The notes under the pieces: generated by a model | Databases searched by the model: none | What the model saw: the letters and a program-made list of their open reading frames with translations, nothing else | What the model was told of the DNA's origin: nothing | Translations under genes and position numbers: made by a program | Source: Marinobacterium lacunae | GTDB taxonomy: Bacteria; Pseudomonadota; Gammaproteobacteria; Pseudomonadales; Balneatricaceae | Assembly: GCF_000705555.1 (NCBI RefSeq) | Contig: NZ_JMQN01000057.1 | Coordinates: forward strand, 124,001-188,000 | Length of the DNA stretch: 64,000 bases | Reading direction: 5' to 3' | In this document: positions 54,021 to 62,194 of the stretch, piece by piece | Position numbering within the stretch: position 1 is the first letter of the stretch | Layout: each line of letters opens with the position of its first letter

Positions 54021-55334
54021 ATGAAAAAGCGCGAGTCAGTGACCCATAACCTATACCAAAAACTGATTAACGAAGAGGATGCTCGCGCCTGCAAGGCGAT
54101 CGACGAATCCGCCTGCCGTGAGGTGCCGGGCAACTTTATCCTCACGCTGATCAGCCAGTTTCTGACCCAACTTGGTGATGCGGTATCAAACCCGAAGATT
54201 GTGCTGCCCTGGATCATGGAGAGCATCGCTGCACCGCTTTATCTGCTGGGCTTTCTGGTGCCGATTCGGGAGTCCGGGTCGATGCTGCCCCAGTTGGTTA
54301 TCGCCAGTTATGTACGCCGCATGCCGATCCGCAAAAGTGTCTGGGTGCTCGGCAGCATTCTCCAGGCACTGGCGATCGGTGCAATCGGCGTAGTGGCCTG
54401 GCAGTTGGAGGGCGCCGTTGCCGGCTGGTCGATCATCGCCCTCCTGTGCCTGTTCAGCCTTGCCCGTGGGCTCTGTTCTGTTGCCTCCAAGGATGTGATC
54501 GGCAAGACCATCCCGAAGGCCCAACGCGGCCGGTTGACAGGCTGGTCGTCATCGGCAGCTGGCCTTATCACCCTATCGCTCGGAGCCCTGTTACTTCTAA
54601 ATGACGGAGACTCATTCTCGCCCGAACATTTCGGTGTGCTGCTCGCCGGTGCCGGTATGCTCTGGCTGGTCGCCGCGGTGATCTATTCACGTGTCACCGA
54701 ATTTCCCGGGGAAACCGACGGCGGAGCCAACGGCTTCATGGAAGCGATCAAACGGCTCGACATTCTGCGCACGGACCGCCCTTTTCGCCGCTTTGTCACT
54801 ACCCGTGCCCTGCTGCTCTGTTCGGCACTGACCGCTCCCTACTACGTGGTATTGGCCCAGAACAAGCTTGGATCAGCCACCTATCTGCTGGGGCTGTTCA
54901 TTCTGGCCAGTGGTGCGGCGGGCCTGCTCTCGGGCCCGTTTTGGGGACGCTTTGCCGATTCATCCAGCCGACAGGTACTGATTGTTTCCGCAGGGCTTAC
55001 CTCGATGCTGGGCTTTATTGTCTGCACGCTGGACTGGCTTGCGCCGGTTTGGCTCTCGGTGGGTTGGGTATTGCCGCTGTTCTATTTCGCGTTAAGCGTC
55101 GCCCATCAGGGCGTACGGATCGGCCGAAAGACCTATGTCATCGATCTTGCCGAGGGCAACAAACGCACCGACTATGTAGCGGTCAGCAACACTGTAATTG
55201 GATTGGTGCTACTGCTGATGGGATTGACCGGCGCACTGAGTGGCATACTCGATATCACCGGGATCATTTTACTGCTCTCATGCCTGTGCCTTGTCGGCAC
55301 CTTACTGGCCCTGACACTGCCCGAGACCGACTGA
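54021..55334 (+). CDS. MFS transporter
   Basis: A 437-residue polytopic protein with about twelve hydrophobic segments and an N-terminal cytoplasmic extension of about 35 residues. MFS-like loops are visible (VIGKTIPKAQRGRLTGWSSS between the fourth and fifth segments, GPFWGRFADSSSRQVLI later). Substrate unknown. GGAAG lies five bases before the ATG at 54021; a GTG at 54015 is possible. It is divergent from the lipid-kinase gene and convergent with zapE. Confidence 0.88.
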   Translation: MKKRESVTHNLYQKLINEEDARACKAIDESACREVPGNFILTLISQFLTQLGDAVSNPKIVLPWIMESIAAPLYLLGFLVPIRESGSMLPQLVIASYVRRMPIRKSVWVLGSILQALAIGAIGVVAWQLEGAVAGWSIIALLCLFSLARGLCSVASKDVIGKTIPKAQRGRLTGWSSSAAGLITLSLGALLLLNDGDSFSPEHFGVLLAGAGMLWLVAAVIYSRVTEFPGETDGGANGFMEAIKRLDILRTDRPFRRFVTTRALLLCSALTAPYYVVLAQNKLGSATYLLGLFILASGAAGLLSGPFWGRFADSSSRQVLIVSAGLTSMLGFIVCTLDWLAPVWLSVGWVLPLFYFALSVAHQGVRIGRKTYVIDLAEGNKRTDYVAVSNTVIGLVLLLMGLTGALSGILDITGIILLLSCLCLVGTLLALTLPETD

Positions 55335-55337
55335 ACT

Positions 55338-56456
55338 TCAGCTTCGACCAAGGCCGAACCGGCTCAGCTGCATCTCGTTGAGCCGGCTCAGGGTACGCCT
55401 GAAGGCAAACTCGAGATAGCCGTCAGGATAGAGCAACTCCATCGGCACAGCCGCTTCAAGATACAGCGGCACACCGCGGTCATAACACTCGTCCACCAGC
55501 GCAATAAACCGACGTACGCCATTGTCACGCAACGATATCGTCGGCATTTTCCGATCACCGGTGTCGACGCGTTCGGCCGCGTCTTCTGTGCCTCTGGCGA
55601 TATCCCGCATATGCTCGTCACTTGCCAGCATTGGCACGTCGCTGAGCAGAATATGATCGAAGCGATCACACAACTCGATATAGTCATTGGCCCAGAGCGG
55701 GCTCTCACACAACTGATCGTAACTCGCCCAGAGCACTTTCGCTTTGTAGCGCATCACATCCACTTCTCGCTCACCAACCGTTAGCGGCCAGTCTACCCCC
55801 TCCTCTCCGGCCAACTGGACGAACAGCTCCGACATAACATGAGGCTGGCTTTCATCCCGAACCCAGTAACGTTGGGTGTGCGCACCCGGGTGCAGGCGAT
55901 GATCTTCTGGCCCCCGCACGTCGACGATCTCCATATGTGTCTCGATCGCGGCAATAGCCGGCAGCAGGCGATCACGGTGGTGTCCGTTGGCATAGAGCGA
56001 CTGCGGCGGCTGATTCGAGGTCAATACCAATACCAGCCCCTTGTTGAACATGAGCTGGAACAGTCGCCCGAGAATCATTGCATCACCGATATCGTTGATG
56101 AACAGCTCATCGAGACACAGAACCGTCAGCTCTGACGCCAGCTCATCGGCAAGGCGGTTCAGCGGGTCACTTTGACCTGTCAGCTCGAACAGACGCTTGT
56201 GCACCCAGCGCATGAAATGGTGGTAGTGCTGCCGACGGGCGGGTACCAGCAGCCCATCCTGAAAACGGTCCATCAACCAGGTCTTGCCACGCCCGACAGG
56301 ACCCCATAAATAGACGCCCCGCGGACGTTTGCGCCAGCGTGCGTGCAACGCTTCATGGCACAGCTGTAAACGCTCCACCGCATGGCGTTGCGCAGGATCA
56401 TCCACAAACCCCTCTTGCAGGGCATTCAGGTAGGCATCACGGGGCGAAAGGGGCAC
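55338..56456 (-). CDS. zapE: Cell division ATPase ZapE (AFG1-like)
   Basis: A 372-residue AFG1-family ATPase. Walker A is GPVGRGKTWLMDRF, Walker B VLCLDELFINDIGDAMIL, with HYHHFMRWVH and VLTSNQPPQSLY as family markers, and a C-terminal FIALVDECYDRGVPLYL segment. ZapE acts on FtsZ rings during constriction under stress. The frame opens at a TTG just after a stop (56468) with no ribosome binding site; the GTG at 56456 has GGAG six bases upstream and is preferred. Confidence 0.92.
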   Translation of the reverse strand: MPLSPRDAYLNALQEGFVDDPAQRHAVERLQLCHEALHARWRKRPRGVYLWGPVGRGKTWLMDRFQDGLLVPARRQHYHHFMRWVHKRLFELTGQSDPLNRLADELASELTVLCLDELFINDIGDAMILGRLFQLMFNKGLVLVLTSNQPPQSLYANGHHRDRLLPAIAAIETHMEIVDVRGPEDHRLHPGAHTQRYWVRDESQPHVMSELFVQLAGEEGVDWPLTVGEREVDVMRYKAKVLWASYDQLCESPLWANDYIELCDRFDHILLSDVPMLASDEHMRDIARGTEDAAERVDTGDRKMPTISLRDNGVRRFIALVDECYDRGVPLYLEAAVPMELLYPDGYLEFAFRRTLSRLNEMQLSRFGLGRS

Positions 56457-56807
56457 ACACAACTCCAATCAGGCAAAACTCAGGCGCGAAAATGATCCAG
56501 CGTTCTATCGGCAGACGCAAGGGGCTTTCCGACACTAGCCTCCCCGACGTTTGATGATGGGTATGGAATTGAAGCAACAACAGTGCTGACAAACCGTCAG
56601 CCTGCTTATAAGGTTTGTCTACCGCAATTGAACCTGGCTGGATTAAGGATGATCCCGATGGAACACTTCTTTTTAACAGAGCGTGGATCTTTCGCTGCTC
56701 TGATTCACAAGTCACTTCAATGGGTAGGCTGACCACTACGTCTGGAGAAGACATAGCAACCGAAGCTAGTCAGTGTTCGGCGTCTATGACTTTGGAGGGG
56801 ATTTGAA
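56457..56807. other. Intergenic region without a supported gene
   Basis: About 350 bases between zapE and a small secreted-protein gene. Short frames exist on both strands (for example 56615-56806 plus, from a TTG) but none shows a recognisable domain or good start. I found no convincing promoter. Confidence 0.5.
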
Positions 56808-57311
56808 ATGGCACGATATATTTTATGCCTGTTGTTTACGCTTATGTCTGCGCAAGCATATTCTGACTCAGACGTAGAGGTGGTATATGCCGGTAACAGG
56901 TTTGATATACCACCTGGGTTTGAAGTGGTAGGTGATCTTGGTGGCACCAATAACATCCTGGTTTTCCGCTACGGACGTGAAAAAGGTAAAAACTATATCG
57001 CCTTCACTGATATGACCGGCGACAAATCTATCGAATATGGCTGTAGTGTTGATAGGTTTTTTTTAGACCTTTTTTCATTGGCCACCAACACAGAGTGCAA
57101 TCGTAACACTATGGAAACTATGGCGAATACTTTTGTGAACGATAGCATGGTCGATGTCTGGCGATCGAATCACTATGTAGTAAATTTTTCAGGGGACGGT
57201 AAAAAGACGTTCCTTTTTTTAGTCAGTGATGATGGAAAGGTAATTAAAATAGATTCTGATTTTTTAGATAAAGACGCTTACAAAAAAATACTGAATCAAT
57301 TGATAAAATAA
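56808..57311 (+). CDS. Small exported hypothetical protein
   Basis: A 167-residue protein with a clear signal peptide (MARYILCLLFTLMSAQAYS) and strong GGAGGGG ribosome binding site. The mature part has two Cys (CSVDRFF and ECNRN) and aromatic-rich beta-like segments (FDIPPGFEVVGDLGG, NHYVVNFSGDGKKTFLFLV). No family recognised. Its composition is noticeably more AT-rich than the flanking genes, especially at the 3' end, which suggests recent acquisition. Confidence 0.75.
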   Translation: MARYILCLLFTLMSAQAYSDSDVEVVYAGNRFDIPPGFEVVGDLGGTNNILVFRYGREKGKNYIAFTDMTGDKSIEYGCSVDRFFLDLFSLATNTECNRNTMETMANTFVNDSMVDVWRSNHYVVNFSGDGKKTFLFLVSDDGKVIKIDSDFLDKDAYKKILNQLIK

Positions 57312-57502
57312 TACCACTTGGGTAGCGGCCATCTGAGATTTCCAATAACAGAAATCTCAGATGGGTCGAACGTCTCGGTAAAGCCGCGGACTCCATCGAT
57401 AATCGCTAAGGTTTCGCCGGCTCCCACTGCTGACAGCAAGCGTTGCACCTCTTCTTGCCGCTTACTTCCCGCACCAAAGCTGCGGTAGATACTGCGAGGC
57501 AT
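57296..57502 (-). CDS. Possible small ORF or gene remnant
   Basis: A 68-residue frame (MPRSIYRSFGAGSKRQEEV...) ending LPKWYYFIN. Codon use looks gene-like in its middle, but there is no clear ribosome binding site, no recognised family, and it overlaps the 3' end of the secreted-protein gene and a large inverted repeat. It may be a fragment of a decayed gene. Confidence 0.2.
   Translation of the reverse strand: MPRSIYRSFGAGSKRQEEVQRLLSAVGAGETLAIIDGVRGFTETFDPSEISVIGNLRWPLPKWYYFIN
57329..57364. repeat. Perfect 14-bp inverted repeat
   Basis: CCATCTGAGATTTC (57329-57342) and GAAATCTCAGATGG (57351-57364) flank an 8-base loop, 18 bases after the secreted-protein stop. There is no T-run, so it may be a transcript-end hairpin or a relic of a mobile element. 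Confidence 0.8.
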
Positions 57503-57812
57503 CAAAAGCGATCTTACTTTATTCAAATTCAAGCCGAACTACGTCTATTTTGATCAGCGCAAAATCATTAATAGATATTGACACTTCGATATTCGATATA
57601 AACAGATCACCTAAAGACCAACCCAACTACACCTGCCTGCTCTGGCCATTGCTTCTGTTTATGGATATCGATACGCCGTTATCGTTTACCGGTACGGACA
57701 GAAACAGGTAAACGCAAGCACCATAAAAGTGCATCGATTGTCGCAAAACTAACAAGAACGCGAAGCCATCCACCAAAAAATTGATTTAATTTCACTTAGC
57801 ACTCGATAGCCC

Positions 57813-57840
57813 TTTACCTGTCATAAAGTGCGCCTATACT
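57813..57840 (+). promoter_or_regulatory. Candidate promoter of the HhH-protein gene
   Basis: TTTACC (57813-57818), 16-base spacer, TATACT (57835-57840), 40 bases before the ATG. The preceding 57533-57812 is AT-rich and shows no gene. Confidence 0.55.
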
Positions 57841-57879
57841 GGCGCCCTCTCCTCATCCGCTACAACAGGTAACAAAACA

Positions 57880-58992
57880 ATGATCACCCGCGCTATTCGC
57901 TTTAATGGACATGTTGAATACCGTATTGAGGGCGATTGGGCCCAACTGGCTGCCGACCTGTGTGTCGACGATCCGCAGCAGCTTGAAAACCAGCGTCTCT
58001 CGCTTCAGCTTCTGGCAAGCCCGGAGCCGATCGACCCGCAGGCACCTCAGGGTACCCGCGTCGCTGAGCTGCCACTGACCCAATCCGTTTTTACCGGCTT
58101 TCTGCAGGATCAGGCGCTGGCTCTGCCACCGGCAGGCGATAGCGATTTCACCATGGCCATGGCGCTGGTTGGCCAGACCGAGGATGGCAAGGTTCAGGTA
58201 CACGACTGCGCGGTATTCAACAACCGTCAGCTGTTTGCGCAACCGCGCATTCAGGGACGCGTCGACTGCCAGCTGCACGACACAAGCGTATCGCTGTCAA
58301 TCGATGTTATCGCCAACAACCGCGAAGCCGATAACCGCTCAGGCTCCCTAAGCCTTGAGCTCTGGGCGCTGAATGCTCCGTACACAGGCGGTGATTTCAC
58401 CGGTTTTCCGCTGGCAAGCACTGAGCTGGGTACACTCGATGGTCAATGCGAATGGCGCGATTGCAGCTTCGCGCTTGATCTGATTCAGCCACCGGTGGGG
58501 GAATGGGCGCTCGCCCTGATGCTGCGTGAATGGACACCTGCAGGTTTTGTAACCCGCGATTTCCGCCAGCTGCCCTCGCTTGTGCGTGAAGCACCTATCG
58601 CCGCCGAGAAAATTGCTGTCGAAACCCAGCCGATGGCGGAGTTTATCGCCATTGAACCAACGGAAGCCGAGCAGGCTGTAGCCGCTAAAGCCGCTACCGA
58701 GGCCGTACAAGCAGACGCTGCACTGGCCGAAAAGAAAGCACCGAAAAAAGCTGCAAAGGCCGTTAAGAAGCCTGCAACCAAAGCCGACAAGAAGAAAGCT
58801 GAAAAGGTTGAAGAGGCGGTATCGATCAACTCTGCCAGCGCCAAGGCGCTGAGCAAAGTGAAGGGACTCTCACCGCGCCTGGCCGATGCGATTATCGCAG
58901 AACGCCCGTTCTCCAGCGTGGATGACCTGCAGAAGGTGCGCGGTATCGGCGCCCGCATGATCGCGCGTCTGCGCGAGCTGCTGACGCTTTAA
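57880..58992 (+). CDS. Helix-hairpin-helix protein with duplicated N-terminal beta domain
   Basis: A 370-residue cytoplasmic protein. Two similar N-terminal beta-rich domains are visible: one has RLSLQLLASPEP and the other SLSLELWALNAP, each followed by a similar P-L-A/E-L pattern. An Ala/Lys-rich linker (about 265-310, with KKAPKKAAKAVKK) then leads to a ComEA-type helix-hairpin-helix (INSASAKALSKVKGLSPRLADAI and VDDLQKVRGIGARMIARL). The tail suggests DNA binding. The N-terminal domain is unknown to me. No signal peptide. Confidence 0.85.
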   Translation: MITRAIRFNGHVEYRIEGDWAQLAADLCVDDPQQLENQRLSLQLLASPEPIDPQAPQGTRVAELPLTQSVFTGFLQDQALALPPAGDSDFTMAMALVGQTEDGKVQVHDCAVFNNRQLFAQPRIQGRVDCQLHDTSVSLSIDVIANNREADNRSGSLSLELWALNAPYTGGDFTGFPLASTELGTLDGQCEWRDCSFALDLIQPPVGEWALALMLREWTPAGFVTRDFRQLPSLVREAPIAAEKIAVETQPMAEFIAIEPTEAEQAVAAKAATEAVQADAALAEKKAPKKAAKAVKKPATKADKKKAEKVEEAVSINSASAKALSKVKGLSPRLADAIIAERPFSSVDDLQKVRGIGARMIARLRELLTL

Positions 58993-58999
58993 TCGTGTA

Positions 59000-59031
59000 T
59001 GCGGAGCGGTATCTCCACTTACCGCTCCGCA
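59000..59031. terminator. Shared stem-loop between convergent genes
   Basis: TGCGGAGCGGTA (59000-59011) and TACCGCTCCGCA (59020-59031) form a perfect 12-bp hairpin just after the HhH-protein stop and overlapping the stop of the PqiA-like gene. There is no strong T-run, but the position suits bidirectional termination. Confidence 0.55.
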
Positions 59032-59495
59032 CTCTCTAACCAGTGCACAGTTTGTCGCGTGACCAGCATGGTCAGCAGCACCCCGGCGGCAAACAGATAC
59101 AATCCGTAGTGCACTTCGACACTGACGATCACCCCGAGCTTTACGGTCACAATCAGCATTGCGACCACCATCACATCCAGCATCGCCCAACGCCCATACT
59201 CATGCATCAGATGGAGCAGGCGTCGGGTACCGGCACCAACCCGATCATGTACTGACAGCAAACGTGCCAGCAGCGCCAGTTTCGCCAGCGGCAGTACCAC
59301 GCTAAAACCGAGAATGATCACAAACAAGAGGTACTGCCCCTGCTGCCATAGTTTCAAGATGCCGGTCAGGATCGAGATCTGTTCATCAAACATCCACAAC
59401 CGTGTCAGCGTCAGCAGTGGCGTAAGCATGCCTGCCAGCAGCAGCAACCCAGCAAGCAGCGCAAGCCATTTTAGGTAATGAGGCTTCTTCAGCAT
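59019..59495 (-). CDS. PqiA-like inner membrane protein
   Basis: A 158-residue membrane protein with about four hydrophobic segments, similar to one half of paraquat-inducible protein A. The family segment WAMLDVMVVAMLIVTVKLG is clear, as is FSVVLPLAKL. It lacks the N-terminal zinc-ribbon of full PqiA. PqiA partners lipid-transport MCE proteins; none is encoded nearby. GAGGAG lies seven bases before the ATG. It starts ten bases after the methyltransferase-like gene. Confidence 0.88.
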   Translation of the reverse strand: MLKKPHYLKWLALLAGLLLLAGMLTPLLTLTRLWMFDEQISILTGILKLWQQGQYLLFVIILGFSVVLPLAKLALLARLLSVHDRVGAGTRRLLHLMHEYGRWAMLDVMVVAMLIVTVKLGVIVSVEVHYGLYLFAAGVLLTMLVTRQTVHWLESAER

Positions 59496-59505
59496 CGCGC
59501 GCTCC

Positions 59506-59970
59506 TCAGATCCAGCGCCGCACACGGCGCAGGTAACGCTCATACGACTCGCCAAAGATGTGCCTCAAAACACGCTCTTCCGGCGCAATTTGAAAGCGGT
59601 TCATATACAGCACGAAGGCAACTGGCCAAAATGGCGCCAGCCAGCTGGGCGCATGCAACGCATAGGCACACAACAGCATGAGAATGGCAAGATACATCGG
59701 GTTGCGCGAGTATCGGTACAGCCCCGACTCAACCAGCTGGCTGGCTTTTTCAGGGGTGTGAGGATGAAAGGTGGTACGTGCGCGCCGAAACTGCACCAAC
59801 GCCAACACGCCGATCAGCAACGACGTGAAGGCAAGACCGTATTTAATCCAGACAACGGCATCCAGCGCGTGTAACTCAATGGGTAGCGGCAAATAACGTG
59901 CGCTGCTCCATATAAACAGCGCCAGAATAACGGCCAACAGGACCGGTGGGCATTTGAGCTCCAGACTCAT
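59506..59970 (-). CDS. Isoprenylcysteine methyltransferase-like membrane protein
   Basis: A 154-residue membrane protein of the ICMT/PEMT-like group, with several hydrophobic segments and the conserved SAM-site stretch LVESGLYRYSRNPMYLA plus a C-terminal EERVLRHIFGESYERYLRRV. Bacterial members methylate small hydrophobic substrates, mostly unknown. It is the first gene of a two-gene unit with the PqiA-like protein. Confidence 0.9.
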   Translation of the reverse strand: MSLELKCPPVLLAVILALFIWSSARYLPLPIELHALDAVVWIKYGLAFTSLLIGVLALVQFRRARTTFHPHTPEKASQLVESGLYRYSRNPMYLAILMLLCAYALHAPSWLAPFWPVAFVLYMNRFQIAPEERVLRHIFGESYERYLRRVRRWI

Positions 59971-60054
59971 GGTGTCGATTCATCCCTTTCCCGAATATCC
60001 GGTGCAAGGATACCAGATCCTGTCCGCGCACATGCCCACCTTTAACCAGCCGGA

Positions 60055-60717
60055 CTACTGGCTTTTGAGCTGCCCCAGTTTTTCGCTGATCTCTTCGTGT
60101 CGCCCTCTGTCGGCTAACTCACGGCCTACACGCGGCGGCGCACTGAGTGCTTTTTCAAAGGCGGCCTTTGCTTCCGCTTTACGTCCCTGCTTCAGCAGAT
60201 AGTCGCCGTAGAAGAAGTTCGGATCGATACCATTCGGATTGAGGCTCAATGCCTTTTTCAGCATCTCTTCCGCTTTGTCATCGTTGCCGAACCCAATGGG
60301 CCAGCCCGGCACCTGATAGTAAAGTGAGCCAAGGCTAGTGTAGGCGCTCCCCTGCAAGGCACCGGGGTCTAACGCCAAGGCATTTTCCAGTTTGTTACGC
60401 GCTTCCTTTACCAACGACAACGCGCCCAAACCGCCCTTTTCACCGGCATAGGTGCTCAGCACGATGGCATCCCAGATCAAAACCTCCGCGCTATCTTTGC
60501 TCTCCTCGGCGTAGCCTCGGGCACGCTCGGCCAGCTGCTCGAACGCTTTTTCGCGCTGTTTCTCGGGTACCTCGTACTTGATGTGCGCCCAATCCTTCTG
60601 AAGCTCACTCACCTGGTCGAGCGCAGTCGTTGCATTAGCGGCCCATAGCGGGGTGCACACCAACACTGTGCTTACCATCGCTGCCCGAATCACGCGCTGT
60701 AGACGCATTTTTTTCAT
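60055..60717 (-). CDS. Exported TPR-repeat protein
   Basis: A 220-residue exported protein. Signal peptide MKKMRLQRVIRAAMVSTVLV... cleaved near PLWA-AN, then helical repeats with TPR character (ARNKLENALALDPGALQGSAYTSLG, AEEMLKKALSLNPNGIDPNFFYGDYLLKQ, AEAKAAFEKALS). Probably a periplasmic scaffold for the lipid-type pathway encoded upstream. Its ATG overlaps the SDR stop by four bases. Confidence 0.88.
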   Translation of the reverse strand: MKKMRLQRVIRAAMVSTVLVCTPLWAANATTALDQVSELQKDWAHIKYEVPEKQREKAFEQLAERARGYAEESKDSAEVLIWDAIVLSTYAGEKGGLGALSLVKEARNKLENALALDPGALQGSAYTSLGSLYYQVPGWPIGFGNDDKAEEMLKKALSLNPNGIDPNFFYGDYLLKQGRKAEAKAAFEKALSAPPRVGRELADRGRHEEISEKLGQLKSQ

Positions 60718-61511
60718 CGTTCGCTCCTCGCTTCAATGGCATAACGGCGGATAATCTCGAGCTGGCCTCGTATAGCCCTTGTGACCGGCGCACTATTGAG
60801 TTTGTTGATCAGTACAAACAACCTCTCGGGCCAACCGATATAGGTTTCGGTTCGCTCACGTGCGATGCTGCGCAACACCACCGCTGCCACCGTTTCCGGC
60901 GAATCCATCCTGTTGCCAAGAATCTGATTCATCGCGCGCACCGACTCGCTGTTCAACGCAGTATCGGTCGCCCTGGGTGCGATATAGATCACCTTGGTTG
61001 ATGTATTAGAAAGTTCACGGCGCAGCGCCTCGGAAAACCCGCGCAGACCGAATTTGGCCGCACAGTAAGCGGTATAGCCGGGGTAGCCTATGGCTCCGAA
61101 CGAGGAGCCGATATTCACGATCAGCGCCTGCTTCGGATTAAGCCGATTCAACAGCTGTCGTGTCAGCAACATCGGCACCAGCAGATTAATGCGAAGCTGT
61201 TGTTCGATTTCATACTCGGTCTGGTCGCTCAACCAGCCAAGCTGATTGGAGCCGGCACAGTTGATCAAGATATCGAGCGGCTGCTCGCCCAGTTTCTGCG
61301 CAAGCTCTGCCCGTGCCGCCATGTCGTTAAGGTCAAGCGTCAGGACACGATGACCCTCGCCCGAAAGCCCAGTGCATAAGGTCTCCAACGGCTCGGCACG
61401 CCGTCCGATCAGCGTAAGCCTTGCGCCCTTGGCGGCCAAAGCCAGCGCCAACGCCTGCCCGATTCCGCCACTGGCACCGGTAAGCAGGACATGCTTTTTA
61501 TCGATCTCCAT
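60714..61511 (-). CDS. Short-chain dehydrogenase/reductase
   Basis: A 265-residue classical SDR. The cofactor loop is LLTGASGGIGQALALALAAKG, NCAGSNQLG follows, and the catalytic Ser and YTAYCAAKFG supply the S-Y-x3-K triad. The C-terminal helix near PERLFVLINKLNS may contact membrane or substrate. It is likely a reductase/oxidase step on the acyl product of this operon. GAGGTGAG precedes the ATG at 61511. Seven bases follow the diiron-enzyme gene. Confidence 0.92.
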   Translation of the reverse strand: MEIDKKHVLLTGASGGIGQALALALAAKGARLTLIGRRAEPLETLCTGLSGEGHRVLTLDLNDMAARAELAQKLGEQPLDILINCAGSNQLGWLSDQTEYEIEQQLRINLLVPMLLTRQLLNRLNPKQALIVNIGSSFGAIGYPGYTAYCAAKFGLRGFSEALRRELSNTSTKVIYIAPRATDTALNSESVRAMNQILGNRMDSPETVAAVVLRSIARERTETYIGWPERLFVLINKLNSAPVTRAIRGQLEIIRRYAIEARSER

Positions 61512-61518
61512 ACTCACC

Positions 61519-62184
61519 TCAGGCTGCCTGCGTCTGCGGCAATGGCAGCCCCATAAACATATCGCCATAGAGCCGGTACACTACATTGGCACTGTGAATG
61601 ATCGCCTGCTGGTCCGCCTCGCTCTCGACCCTGTCCATCAGGCTCTCGAAGAAGCGGATATGGCTCTGATCCAACTCACCGTGCGAGGTCAGATAGCGCA
61701 TGGCGGTATCCGGAAGATTCAGCCGTTGTTGGATGATCCCGGCCATCGGTGTGGCGATGCTCACACTTGTGCCCTCCAGCACCTGCACCATGCCGAAGAA
61801 GCCCAGCGGGTTGCCGCGATTGATGCAGTCATAGAGGTAGGACACCATCAGCTCTATCGGCAGCGAAGGCCGACCGTTGCGCACCTGCTCGGGATCGACG
61901 CCGCAGGCTTCCAGGTCACTGAGGATCCACTCCTGATGACCGAGTTCCTCTTCGATATATTCGGCAATCGCCTCACGCAGCCATTCATACTCAGGCCCCA
62001 GACGACCGCCACAGGCCATCAACAGAGGCACAGTGTGGCGCACGTGGTGATACGCCTGGGTCAGAAACGCGATGTAGGTTTCCAGCGACACCTCGCCCCT
62101 GGCGCAGGCTGCAATCGCCGGTGCCTGAAGCAGACGCTCACGCAGGGGTTGTGTCTCCTGCTGAAGGCGTTGAAAAAAGCTCAT
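61519..62184 (-). CDS. Haem-oxygenase-like diiron (TenA/UndA-like) enzyme
   Basis: A 221-residue all-helical protein of the iron-containing redox group (PF14518). Candidate metal ligands are in AYHHVRHTV, EYIEEELGHQEW (Glu-x2-His) and SHGELDQSHIRFFE. Relatives include UndA, which makes 1-undecene from dodecanoate, and several N- and C-oxidising enzymes. With an acyl ligase directly upstream, a fatty-acyl substrate is inferred. AAGGAG lies before the ATG at 62184. Activity cannot be named from sequence. Confidence 0.85.
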   Translation of the reverse strand: MSFFQRLQQETQPLRERLLQAPAIAACARGEVSLETYIAFLTQAYHHVRHTVPLLMACGGRLGPEYEWLREAIAEYIEEELGHQEWILSDLEACGVDPEQVRNGRPSLPIELMVSYLYDCINRGNPLGFFGMVQVLEGTSVSIATPMAGIIQQRLNLPDTAMRYLTSHGELDQSHIRFFESLMDRVESEADQQAIIHSANVVYRLYGDMFMGLPLPQTQAA

Positions 62185-62194
62185 ATGGGTCTCC

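Noticed and set aside
57296..57532. Full 78-residue frame from a TTG
   Set aside because: No start signal for the long form; only the shorter ATG form is listed, with low confidence.
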